Shown here: one piece after another, positions 1 to 10,182 of the stretch
Numbering within the stretch: the stretch's first letter is position 1
How the letters are laid out: each line of letters starts with the position of its first letter
Assembly: GCA_001179505.1 (NCBI GenBank)
Contig: CDMY01000586.1
Span: 2,107-45,218 of the forward strand
Source: Vitrella brassicaformis
Taxonomy: Eukaryota > Sar > Vitrellaceae
Reading direction: 5' to 3'
DNA length: 43,112 bases
Position numbers and translations under genes: made by a program
The notes under the pieces: generated by a model
What the model was told of the DNA's origin: nothing
The model's input: the letters and a program-made list of their open reading frames with translations, nothing else
The model's database searches: none

Positions 1-131
1 CCCCCCGCCCTCGTCGGTTACACATTGACCCGCCCCCTCCCTCTGTGTCCGTCTGTCTGTCTGTCTGTCTATGCTATCTTTCCGTCTACTCTACCGTCGG
101 GCTGGTCGGCCACTCATCAACATGAGATTGA

Positions 132-1753
132 TCAGAATTCCTCTGTGGGGTCAGTTGGCATGATTTCGACGGTGTCGCCCGAGTTGACCATCGACACGCA
201 GATGTACCAGTCCTGGTGGCTGCGGGGCAGACCCGGGATCTTGTACAGCTGCGGACCCTCCAACATGCGACGGTGGACCTGTGTGGTGTGTGGGACACGC
301 AGGAAGACGCAACAGGTGGGTGGGCCTGTAGGTGGTGTGCCTGTCCGCGTGTGTGTGTATGAGTAACGTACCATGGCCAGTAGTCCCGATCGTCCGCTGT
401 ATCTGACGACGGCGACGTCTCCCTCCCGCCACTTGCCCCAGCCCTCGATGCAGCCCGTGTCGCGACCGCCCTGGATCACCTCCATTCCGCCCCAGCTGAA
501 TGAATCAAGACAGACGACATTCATTATACAACGAGCCCTGTGGATGGATGGATGCCTGTGGGGGTGGCGGTGGGTGGCTGGTGAGATGTGAGATGTGAGG
601 TGTGAGTGGGTGGACCGACCCGTAGCAGGTGGCGTGAGGGACGACGCTATGGTTGTTCTGGAGGCCCTCTGTGCTGCCTATCAGACCGATGAACAGCTGG
701 GGCACACTGCCCAGCTGATGAACCTACACACACATCCATCCAAACACACGAATGCAGAGAAGAAAAGAGAGGTAGATGGTGGAGGGTGTGTGCGTTGACT
801 GGCGACAGGCGTGTGTGCGTACCTTTGCTTTGAAGTAGACGGTTGCGTCTCTGGTTTGGTTGACGGGCGGCTGCATGATGGCACAGCTATAGCGGTCCCC
901 CGCGTGCCTCACACAACGCTCAGACAGACGCATCGCACCAGATATCACCTAACAGACAGGACAGTCATAACATACACCAATATGCACACCCACATCCCTC
1001 CCTCCATCCCTCCATCCCTCCCTCCCTCCCTCTGTCTGTGTGTCTGTGCGTCTGACCTTGAAGTGGTACTCGAAGGGGAAGAGGTAATCAGTCATTCCCA
1101 GGTACTGCAGCAGGTGGCCGAACTCGCCTTGCTTCTCCTTCGGGATGATCGGCCGCGGGGCGGGCCGCCCAGGGCCCTCTATCCGCTTGTTGCGCAGGAA
1201 GTTGAGCAGCGCCTTGAAGCAGTCCGGATCAAAGTCGAGGAACACACTGGGAGCACACACACACAGAGAGAGAGCACCAAAAGGATGGATGTGTTCGTCA
1301 GGTCACCTCTCCTCCCACCCTCTGTGTGTGTGTGTGTGTGTACCTGCCCTGTTTGTCTCGTTTGACAGCGGCCTCCCACCTGCCGCTGAACATGCTGGTG
1401 AGGAGGGAGGTCTCGCACTGACAGAGGGTGCTCCGCAGCACCGACATCCGCTCACCGCCCACATTCAGCTCTATCACGTCCTCCTCGCACCCGCCCGAAG
1501 ATGATGAAGGCGTCCCCGGCCGCTCTGATGACATGGCGCCCTCGCCCTCTCCCTCTCCCTCGCCGTCTACCGCTCCCTGTCTGTCCATCTGTGTGGCGCC
1601 ATCCCTCTTGTTGTCGTGCTTGTCGCTACTCTCATTCCTTCTCTCACTGGTGTGCGAGGCTGGTGTAGCGGGCGGGCCGGGAGTGACTGCCGGCTCTGAT
1701 ATGCGATTAGGCGATGAGGGGCTGCTGGACGGCGGCGGGTGCTTTTTGGCCAT
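132..1753 (-). CDS. KCTD-type BTB (T1) domain protein with SPRY-like C-terminal half
   Basis: Six exons close in frame: 1344-1753, 1057-1246, 823-918, 620-714, 372-495, 132-278 (353 aa). Residues 1-~85 are a Ser/Pro/Gly/Glu-rich low-complexity leader. A BTB fold of the K+-channel-tetramerisation (KCTD/T1) type follows: VIELNVGGERMSVLRSTL, then LLTSMFSGRWE, DFDPDCFKALLNFLRNK and the closing YLGMTDYLFP. The last ~150 residues contain WREGDVAVVRYSG and DWYICVSMVNSGDTVEI, a pattern that recalls SPRY/B30.2 domains; that part is inference. KCTD proteins usually form homo-oligomers, and many are substrate adaptors for cullin-3 ubiquitin ligases; no pore is encoded here. Start: the first in-frame ATG, 155 bp from the divergent LC8 gene. 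The first exon-3 base rests on a weak acceptor (CTGAG). Confidence is high for BTB, moderate for the C-terminal fold. Confidence 0.85.
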
Positions 1754-1908
1754 CACGCACAAGCGGAAGCGCACCAGGGAGAACGTGGTTGCGTGCTCTT
1801 GCGTGTTTGATGTTGTCCAGCTCCCTCCCTCGCCCTCTCTTCAGCTCGCAGGGAAGCTAAGCTCGCAGGGAGAAGGAAGAGAGAAGGGACGGCACTCGCA
1901 CTGCAGCC
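1754..1908. promoter_or_regulatory. Shared upstream region of divergent BTB and LC8 genes
   Basis: Only 155 bp separate the two start codons, so both 5' UTRs and promoters must lie here or overlap. The segment is pyrimidine-rich on the + strand and carries two close copies of AGCTCGCAGGGA (about 1843-1870), 40-65 bp before the LC8 ATG. The AGCTCGCA core recurs upstream of other genes in the window. No TATA box was evident. Confidence 0.45.
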
Positions 1909-2352
1909 ATGCCGGAGGGCGAGAAGATGCAGACTGACATGGTACCAAAAACTGGCCATTTTGACCGTCGGTTGGGGTTGGGCATGCAGTGAGTGCCCGT
2001 GTGTGTATGTGTTGTGTGCAGGACAGTCAGGAGATGCAGACGGACGCCGTGGCGCAGGCGTCTGTCGCCCTCAGCAAGTATGAGACGGAGAAGGACGTCT
2101 CCAGACATATCAAATCCTTCTTCGACGCCAAGTGAGCCTTCTTGTGTGCCGTGTGGCTCACTGGATGAATGGGGCGGTCTGCGTTTCTCCTCTCCTGCTC
2201 TTTGTGTATGTGTGTTTGTGTGTTTGTGTAGGTATTCGCCCAACTGGCACTGTGTGGTGGGTAAGAACTTCGCCAGCTACGCCACCCACGAGTCGAAAAC
2301 CTACATCTTCTTCTACCTGGGGCAAGTGGCTGTCCTGCTCTACAAAGCATGA
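1909..2352 (+). CDS. Dynein light chain, LC8 (DYNLL) type
   Basis: Three exons,1909-1941, 2022-2131 and 2232-2352, give 87 aa, close to the family's usual 89. The hallmark block is unmistakable: [20 protein letters not shown], then [18 protein letters not shown] and [10 protein letters not shown] at the C-terminus. LC8 is a homodimeric hub that clamps short linear motifs in dynein intermediate chain and many other partners. It serves both cytoplasmic and flagellar dyneins. The N-terminal ~20 residues ([11 protein letters not shown]...) are acidic and variable, as is usual. The second intron splits the Lys-Tyr junction in phase 2, and the codon is restored exactly. Head-to-head with the BTB gene. 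Confidence 0.97.
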
Positions 2353-3459
2353 TTAATATTGATCAGCGGTGGGAGGGGAGCAAAGGACAACCTGGAGGTG
2401 GCGGGCTGTGCGGGGGTGGGACACATCAAATGGATGGACGGACGGATGGACCTGCCCTGGTGCTGTGTGGATGACGTACAAGTAAGGGTGTGTATGGTGT
2501 ACGTGTGTGTGTGTTGTGGGTTCGGTTGAGATGATGATATGTACACATCTGTCTGTCTCACCATCATGCATCATCAATAGCATGACAGGCACGGCCACCA
2601 TGACACGGAGAGTAAGGCAAGCCACTCGATCAGCCAGCCAGCCAGCCGTACCTACGTATGCAGCCAGAGAGAGAGAGAGAGAGAGATGGACCGTTCCGCC
2701 TTTGCTGAGTGAGACAGACAGACAGACAGACAGACAGACAGGTAGACAGGGAAGGTACCCACGCACTCACACACGCACCGGCAGTTAGTTCGTTGGTATG
2801 TTTCTATGGTACAGGCAGGCAAGCTTCCTTCCAGGACAAAGGAGCAAAAACCATTCATTCACTCTTATCTCTCTCTGTGTGTGTGCGCGTCACGTCCACT
2901 GTGTGTGTGTGGATATGTGTCCACCCATCCCATCTGGCCGCCTCCCCTGTCGGCTGGTTTGTTGGGACCCGCACCCACACACGCACACACGCGCACGTGC
3001 ACATTCACATGATGCGATTGAGAATGCAAAAACACTCCATCCATTGGAGGAGTGGTCCGGTGTGGTGGGTGTGCTGTGACCTGACTACCCGAAATGCGCT
3101 CTCTCTCTCTGTCTCCGCCTGTCTGTCTGCTGTCGCCCACACGCACTTCCACACATGCAGACACAGACAGCGATGGATATCTAGATAAAGCACACGCAAT
3201 CAGTCAATTCTCTCTCATCACAGACAGACACGGAGGCAGGCAGGCAGCCCACACCAGACACCAAGAAAAGCATCTCAATGTATAATCCATCCATCCATCC
3301 AGAAGGGGGGCAAAAATGGCTTCACACCACCCACCAGCCAGCAGCCCGGGAGCTCATCCGCAATCCAAAAGAAAACAAAACAAAACGGAACAAAACAAAT
3401 AAGAAACATACACAGAGAGGGAGAGAACGAGATACGTCTACCCTCCCTAGTACGGTCGC
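2353..3459. other. Gene-free interval with simple repeats
   Basis: This lies between the stops of LC8 (+) and the GBP-like gene (-). I see no conserved coding. It holds simple sequence: a CAGC/CAGA run near 2630-2690, a (GACA)n tract at about 2711-2742, and CA/TG-rich stretches at 2875-3005. Open frames here are low-complexity and unconvincing. Confidence 0.6.
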
Positions 3460-6400
3460 TCAGCCGAAGAAGCCCCGCCTCTCCGGCTTCTGCTGCTGCT
3501 GGTTCTGGTTGTTGGAGGGGTCGCCTTGCTGCTGCTGCTGTGGCGAGGCTACAGGAAAGGGCCCAGCTCCGCCCACCTGCTGTCGGTGAGTGGCGAGGTC
3601 CTGCCAGCTCTGATCCATCGGGGAGGGAGGGTACCGGATAATCCCAGGGGCTTGCTGGGCGGGGTACCCGAACATGGGCGCATTGTGTGCCTGAGGGTGG
3701 GGGTGGTGGGGGTAGTAGCTCGGCCGCATTGTCGGATTGGGATTGGGATTGGGCTTCTGCCGCCGCGCGCTGCGGGACGGCCACACCCGGTTGAGGCCGG
3801 TGAGCAGCCACTTGTCGAACCCCGCAAACACGAAGACTAAAACGGTGCCGACTAGAGCCACGAGGGTGTAGCCGAGGCTGGTCATGGCGTCGTTCAGCCC
3901 ATGGCCCGCCTGAATGCCAAAGGCCTGAGCGCGGCTGACGATCTCTGCCCCATACTGGGGCTGGACGCCGCCGAGCCACACCAGCAGAACGCCCACCAGC
4001 CCGAAGAGGGACGAGTAGAGGACATGCCCAGTGCGTGAGAAGTAGACAGAGCCGGCGATGGACGCGATGACGGCGCAGAGGTATCCGAGTAGAGTGAGGT
4101 CTTTGCGCAGGATGGTGTTCCAGCAGGCCGGCGTGACGTCGTCCCTCCACCACTTGTCGATGACCTTGGGCAGCAGGGCCTCGCCGATGGTGTGCTTGGA
4201 CGACTTGGCCGAGGCCGCCTGGATGAACCGCTCGCCGGTCGATATGGCCGCCTTGCGGAAGCGCCACCAAATGAAGTAGGATGAAACAGCCGACTGCACA
4301 CAGACAGACACACACACATACATACAGGGGGGCAGCGCCATGGCTGTGGGTGTTGGTTACCGACCTTTAGCTCGGCGAGTGCTTGGTCTAGGGGCACTTG
4401 CACGATATCCTTGAGGGCCTCCACGTTGCGCTGGTCGAGCGCCCTCTCCCGCTGCTCCAGTCTCAGATGCAGATCACGCAAACCCTGGTTACACGGAACA
4501 CACACCACACACGCCACACAGGCAAAGATGAAGCGGGCAAAAAGCACTCTGGTGGGCAGAGATACTCACCCTGTTCCATGCGGACGAGTTGGCGCAGTAG
4601 AGCAGTGCGAAGGCGGCGTCTGCGGCCTCCCTGCCCCTGTCGAAGTGCTCCTTGAGCGTGTGGTCCTCGACGGGGAAGACCACACCCTTCTGGATTATCC
4701 CCTCGAACTCGTGCTCCAGCTGATGCATCTTACGCTGACCACACACACAGATACACAGAGAGAGGCTGCTCGCTGGTGTGTGGGTGTGTGGGTCTTGGGG
4801 TGTGTGTGGTTGGTTACCTCGGCGTTGTCTTCGCATCGTTTCTCCCAGTTGGCTTCTACGGTTTTGGTGCCCTTCTGGACGATCTTGTCGAGGGTGGCGC
4901 GCCAGTCCCTCATGTAGGGGTGGCCGTGCAGGCCTCCGAGCTCGCTGTCAAAGGCACCCCGCGACGCATCACTCAACCCCTGCACACACTCACACACGAA
5001 CGGACACACACACAGATGTGGGATGGCTGTGGTGAGGGATGGCTGTGGGTGACTGTTTACTTGTATTTTGCTGTTGAGGTCATCCAGTGAGATGTCCAGA
5101 CTGCTGGGCTTCACCTCGGTAAACACCTTATCCGCCCGAGCCTGAGCTGCCACACACACACACACACACACGCAAACACACGCAAAAACACACACATGTC
5201 GGTCACTCTCTCTGCTGGTCCCTCTCTCTCTCTTTCCCTATTCCCCTGCACCACACCTACCTCTGTCGACGGCCTTCTGCGTGATCCTGCTGTTATTCCG
5301 CGATATCTCGTTGATGTGCGCCTTGGTGATCTGCTCGAAGCTCGCCAGGCTCGACTTACAGCACTGGCTGTCGGTGAAGTTGGGGTGCTCCGCCCTCAGC
5401 GACTCGAACAGCTTGGCCGTCGCCTCGTCCCTGGCCTCGTTGGCCGCCTTGTCAAGCGCATTGGGCGTGAGCGGCAGCGTGTCGTGGATGTCGTCCATCT
5501 GTTCCATGAAGGACCGGAAGTGGACGCTCTTCCACCGCTCGCAGTGGTCGGTGAGGGTGCGGCAGTTCTGCTGCTGCAGGCTGCGCATGGCCTTGTGTAT
5601 GTCGGCCTTGAGCTTGTCGCTGGCGTCTTTGGAGTACTGCTCCAGCCCCTTGGTCAGCCGCCAGAAGACCAGCATGACACTTGTGCGGACCCGCTCGTGC
5701 TGCTTGTCGAACTCGTCGTCGTACAGCGGCCGGGTGCCGTTGATGGCCTTCATTATCTCGGTCTCGTACTTGCGCAGCATGTCGTTCTTGGTCATGGACA
5801 CCTGCAGCTGAGCGTACTGGTCCCACAGCGAGCTCGGCGGCTTCGGCTGCGCATCCTCTGACCGAGATGCCGCCACCAGGAACTTGACCAGGTCAGCCAG
5901 ATCGGCGCCGCTCATTTTGCGCTCCTCGCTCTTGGTCTTGGGGAAGCGGCTCGCGTCCGCTATCAGCCGCTCGCGGAACTGCCTCATTTCCTCGACAAAG
6001 GCGCGCTCGAATGCCGCCTCGTCGGCCTGGTCGAGACGGCTCAGCGCGGAGGCGTCACCGCTAGGCGGTGGGAGCGTGACGCAGTCGACTCGCGAGAAGA
6101 GGTCTGAGATGGAGCCGTTCTTGCCCTCCCTGTTGCGGTTGTCGATGAGCTCCTCCAGCCAGCGGCGGGAGCTGCGGCCGTTGAGATCCTGAACGAAGTC
6201 CTGCACCACCCACGTCAGGCCCGAGGGCTTCAGCGACTCCACCAGATCGGCCACCGAGCTGTTGGCGAACGTGTGGGCGCGAACACCAAACAGCTGACGA
6301 TGAACCACATTCACACACACGGACACACACACACACACACATAATGGCCATGAGGAACATTCTGCATGTGGGTGTACACGCGCCCCGCCGACCCAGCGAC

Positions 6401-7049
6401 CGACCGACCTGCGATCTACGTGTGAGGAATTCCAGGTAGTCGAGTGCGTTTTGGTCGATGAGTTTGACCGAGTTGTAGACGACCTCCGACGAGAGGAGCG
6501 TGGCGACCGAGAAGACCTTGCTGTCGTAGTCTGCCGTGATGTTGGGGCCGTAGAAGCCCTCGGTGTCCAGGAAGAGGATGCTGGTGCCGTTGACGTCTAT
6601 CGGCTCGGACCACCACCACAGCCCGCTCGTCTTGGGGTCCACGGTGTAGCCCAGCTCAAACCCTCGACGCTCACCTGAAAGACAGACACAAATGCGACAC
6701 ACACACACGACAGAAACTGCGAGAAGAGGCCATGTTTTCGCCCCATGCTGCATGGCTGTGTCCGCTTCGTCTCATCCTGACTGTCTGATCATCCCTGTGG
6801 CCCACCACCGTAGGTACCCAGTAGCTGATTGAGGAGGAAGCTCTTGCCGCTGTGGATGGCTCCGACGACCGACACAACGGCGATGGGCGCCGGCACCTGC
6901 TTGAGCCTGTCGACATTGGTCCGATTGATGAGCAGCTGCGTGTGGCTCTCGTCGGGGTAGATCAGCTGCAGCGGCTCCCCGGACGCATCGCAGGCAATGA
7001 CGAGAGAGGCTAGCGACACACAGATGCGTAGCAATAGGGCTGCTCTCAT
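3460..7049 (-). CDS. GBP-like dynamin-superfamily GTPase with signal peptide and C-terminal membrane segments
   Basis: Eight exons close in frame: 6818-7049, 6409-6674, 5261-6293, 5061-5146, 4818-4979, 4570-4734, 4365-4484, 3460-4293 (965 aa). Residues 1-20 look like a signal peptide (RAALLLRICVSLASLVIAC). The GTPase core has the GBP-type P-loop GAIHSGKSFLLNQL (G at 63), the switch-I region DPKTSGLWWW and G3 DTEG (114-117). In GBPs the G4 motif is R-D; here it reads VVQDF (Q197-D198). A long charged, mostly helical middle (~200-690) follows. Three hydrophobic segments lie near 755-775, 779-798 and 826-846, then a Pro/Gln/His-rich tail ends in RRGFFG. GBP, atlastin and Sey1/RHD3 enzymes remodel membranes using GTP. 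The substrate membrane here is unknown, and the signal peptide would place the GTPase domain in a lumen. It could also be a signal anchor. Confidence 0.88.
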
Positions 7050-7860
7050 CCTGGCTGCTCACATCCAAGGAAAACAAAAACCAAAGTGGCAGCTGCCGAG
7101 ACGAACGTTTACAAGGGGGATCGGGGCAATGGCCCTTTGACCTTTCCGTGCACTTGTTCCGACGGGAAGGAAAATAAAAACAGGCACACGAGTCAACTGA
7201 AGCTCAACATGGGTGTGGACATGCAAACCGCTAGCGAGTGCCCTCCCTCCCAGTTCACCCGTGTCCCTCATGCAAAGGGGAGAAGGGAGACGAGTCATTC
7301 AAAATTGTCGACTCTCATCCATCAGCACACAAGCAGTGAGGCGCTCGCGCCTCCAATTGGGCTGATTTGTATGTCGGGCATCAATCGACACATCGAAACC
7401 AGACAGCACCACCCACTGGCCAGCTGACACCACCCCTTACACCACCACCGTCCGTCCCCCTGTTGATGACGTCACGCTTGAGGGAAGGGTCGCAGCACCC
7501 ACGGCACGCCAACGGGGCATCCATCGACTGCGGGAAGCGGTCGGCGAGCGGCTCAGACCGATCACCAACAGGTCCTCGGTCGTGGACAGAATTCACAACA
7601 CCGCCCAACCCAACCGCCAGGTGGGTCTCGCCCGGTCTGTGGCCGCTCAGAATCACACGACGATGGTCATCGGCATCAGCAGCATTCAGATCGTCCCCAT
7701 CGCCGCGATCTTCGACAGCGATGCCCAAATCCTCTGGGATGCCCGATGTCAGCACGGCCATAGCGGGGGTCACCACTGCCGATGTGTGCAAGGAGCACCC
7801 TCCTCTGAACCCTTCCCTGTTCATCGAGGGTGATGTCGGTCGGTCACCAGAAAGCGTCCT
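7050..7860. other. Gene-poor interval with a remnant of the ankyrin-gene 3' flank
   Basis: No protein family is recognised. Positions about 7310-7400 resemble the 3' flank of the ankyrin gene at 10.99-11.05 kb: both share TCTCATCCATCAGCA followed by GTCGGGCATCAA and CGACRCATC. This looks like a third, truncated copy of that flank. Positions 7500-7830 are open in several frames on both strands, but none gives a recognisable or convincing product. Confidence 0.4.
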
Positions 7861-8702
7861 CTAATAGAAAGGCGCTGAGGGAAAGGGGAAGGGGAGGGGG
7901 ACGTACCGGGGATGGTCATTGCCTGAAAGTGCACACACACACATGCACATCCATCCATCCATCCACGTAGCCGTGAGTGGGTCACCAAGCCATGCACAGC
8001 TCTCTCCCTTTGCACACTCGATCAAATCAAACTGTCCCCCTCCTTTACGTAGCGGCCGGATGATGGTGAGGCGTATGGGGCGCCCCGGGCGGTCGCCCTT
8101 GCCCGCAAGACCCTCGCTCACGGGCAGGGCCTCATCGATGGTCTTGTCTTGAAATCGGTAAAGTGCATCGCCCATGTACCCCTCCGGGTAATAAGGGCTC
8201 TTCTTGATCATCGCCTTGAAGTCATTGGTGCACGTGCCGGCTCTCACATCTACGGGGAAAGGTTGTAGGCTTCGGCCGCTCTCCTCGACTAGCACCACCC
8301 ACTTCCGAAGCATCTTTCGTGGGTTGGAGCTGGGAGGAGGAGGAGCTTTCGGAAGCAAGTCCGCCAGCCAATCTCCTAGCTTCGAGCCAGCGGGGAGCTG
8401 CTGAGTGCCGGGACGGGGGCGGGCGGGAGAGGCAAGTTGCTGCGGCCGCGACGCAGTAATAGGGGAGGGGCCGATGAACGATGCTGGATCAGCAAGGGGC
8501 TGCACACACACATCACACACACACACACGTAGACGAGTCCACGTGCGCTCTCGTGTGCTCTGCCTGCCCCAGATGCCCGTGGGTGTATGTGTGCGGCCGG
8601 CGCTGCTGCCTGTCAGCTGACCTGTGTGCTGCTGTGTATGCCCTGCGTGGACAGCGTGAATAAGGCAAACAGCAGGGCAAACAAACTCTGCAGGAAACCC
8701 AT
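7861..8702 (-). CDS. Small predicted secreted protein, palindrome copy L
   Basis: Three exons: 8622-8702, 8049-8499, 7861-7922 (197 aa, phases 0 and 1). Exon 1 encodes exactly a signal peptide plus a short linker (MGFLQSLFALLFALFTLSTQ). Exon 2 has a Pro/Ser-rich linker with PKAPPPPSSNP, then a compact ~85-residue module from RKWVVLV to RPIRLTIIRPLR. The tail ends in PFPSAPFY. I do not recognise the module; the alternation of short beta-like strands is all that can be said. It is the mirror copy of the gene at 9345-10182, and the two are transcribed away from each other. Exon 1 is identical in both copies. All eleven codon differences in exon 2 change the amino acid. The product is probably secreted or enters the endomembrane system. 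Confidence 0.7.
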
Positions 8703-8870
8703 ATGGACGCAGTGACGAGAAAGATCCAATCACGATTTCGCCGCTCTGGGCGTCGATGGAGCGAATCGATGACCTATCGACGCGCCGGGCCGGACATGAC
8801 AGCGCTACTGAAGACAAGAACAACGGCCATACATATCGGTGCGTTGTGCTGGCGTGCTGCCTTTCGCTCT
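7875..8870 (+). repeat. Left arm of 1-kb palindrome
   Basis: The reverse complement of this segment matches 9174-~10180 almost base for base. The inner edge is sharp: AGAGCGAAAGGCAGCACGCC ends at 8870 on this arm and begins at 9174 on the other. The outer edge fades around 7875, within the last exon of the small gene. The first intron differs at one base between arms. Confidence 0.9.
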
Positions 8871-9173
8871 CACCTGTCAACTGTGGTCGTCTTGCTCTGT
8901 CGCTCGGGACAGACGGGGACAGGCATTTCACCAGGAAAGAGGCAAGCTCGCCAAGCTCGCAGGGGCTCCGAAGAAAAGGACTTAACTCATTCCTTCGGAG
9001 AAGAAAAGAACTCCCTGAAACCGCTGCTGCAGAAGAAAAGGATTTTAAGAAAATATCGGAAGCGCGTGGAGTCGGTCGCGATGTGCCATGATGTCTGCAG
9101 AATACCCTGGTACGGATGGGGATCGGGGGATGGGAAGCATCGCAACACCGTCGCACTCATCCGACCTTCAGAC
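8871..9173. repeat. Palindrome spacer containing a copied 5' end of the SAM-carrier gene
   Basis: This 303-bp spacer has no mirror partner. Its part 8940-9118 (+) resembles the 5' flank and first exon of the mitochondrial carrier gene (reverse strand, 21157-21032). They share TGAAACCGCTGCTGC, GCGCGTGGAGTCGGT and ATGTCTGCAGAATAC followed by the splice-donor context TGGTACGGATG. The rest of the carrier is absent. A 20-mer, CAAGCTCGCCAAGCTCGCAG (8943-8962), also occurs at 13741-13760. The fragment probably came in with a duplication. It may act as promoter sequence for the flanking genes or be inert. Confidence 0.65.
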
Positions 9174-10180
9174 AGAGCGAAAGGCAGCACGCCAGCACAA
9201 CGCACCGATATGTATGGCCGTTGTTCTTGTCTTCATTGGCGCTGTCATGTCCGGCCCGGCGCGTCGATAGATCTTCATCGATTCGCTCCATCGACGCCCA
9301 GAGCGGCGAAATCGTGATTGGATCTTTCTCGTCACTGCGTCCATATGGGTTTCCTGCAGAGTTTGTTTGCCCTGCTGTTTGCCTTATTCACGCTGTCCAC
9401 GCAGGGCATACACAGCAGCACACAGGTCAGCTGACAGGCAGCAGCGCCGGCCGTACACATACACCCACGGGCATCTGGGGCAGGCAGAGCACACGAGAGC
9501 GCACGTGGACTCGTCTACGTGTGTGTGTGTGTGATGTGTGTGTGCAGCCCCTTGCTGATCCAGCATCGTTCATCGGCCCCTCCCCTATTACTGCGTCGCG
9601 GCCGCAGCAACTTGCCTCTCCCGCCCGCCGCCGTCCCGGCACTCAGCAGCTCCCCGCTGGCTCGAAGCTAGGAGATTGGCTGGCGGACTTGCTTCCGAAA
9701 GCTCCTCCTCCTCCCAGCTCCAACCCACGAAAGATGCTTCGGAAGTGGGTGGTGCTAGTCACGGAGAGCGGCCGAAGACTACAACCTTTCCCCGTAGATG
9801 TGAGAGCCGGCACGTGCACCGATGACTTCAAGGCGATGATCAAGAAGAGCCCTTATTACCCGGCGCCGTACATGTGGGATGCACTTTACCTTTTTGAAGA
9901 CGAAACCATCAATGAGGCCCTGCCCGTGAGCGAGGGTCTTGCGGGCAAGGGCGACCGCCCGGGGCGCCCCATACGCCTCACCATCATCCGGCCGCTACGT
10001 AAGGGAGGGAGACAGTTTGATTTGATTGAGTGTCCAAAGGGAAGAAGGAAGCCGTGCATGGCTTTGTGACCCACTCACGGCTACGCGGATGGATGGATGG
10101 ATATGCATGTGTGTGTGTGTGTGCTCTTTCAGGCACTGACCATCCCCGGTACGTCGTCCTCCCCTTCCCCCTTCCCTGGT
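9174..10180 (+). repeat. Right arm of 1-kb palindrome
   Basis: Mirror of 7875-8870. It runs through the promoter, all three exons and both introns of the small secreted-protein gene. Divergence is concentrated in the second half of exon 2 and in intron 2. Confidence 0.9.
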
Positions 10181-10182
10181 GA
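9345..10182 (+). CDS. Small predicted secreted protein, palindrome copy R
   Basis: Exons 9345-9425, 9548-9998 and 10133-10182 give 193 aa. The signal peptide MGFLQSLFALLFALFTLSTQ is identical to copy L at both DNA and protein level. The module from RKWVVLV to TIIRPLR is shared, but the patch around SPYYPAPYMWDALYLFEDET differs sharply from SPYYPEGYMGDALYRFQDKT in copy L. The last exon shares RxDHPRYV with copy L but ends earlier, in PFPLPW, because the frame reaches a stop where copy L continues. No family is recognised. Start: first ATG of exon 1, supported by the perfect signal peptide and by conservation in the mirror copy. Confidence 0.7.

Noticed and set aside
3275-4315. Long frame overlapping the last exon of the GBP-like gene
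   Set aside because: It is an out-of-frame shadow of that exon, with biased Arg/Ala/Pro composition and no recognisable domain.
7381-7824. 147-codon minus-strand frame in the 7.4-7.8 kb gap
   Set aside because: No recognisable domain, no splice support, and equally long frames exist on the other strand.
7861-9156. Long uninterrupted reading frame (431 codons) through the left palindrome arm
   Set aside because: It reads through both introns and loses the perfect signal peptide; the three-exon model is supported by splice sites, phase and the mirror copy.
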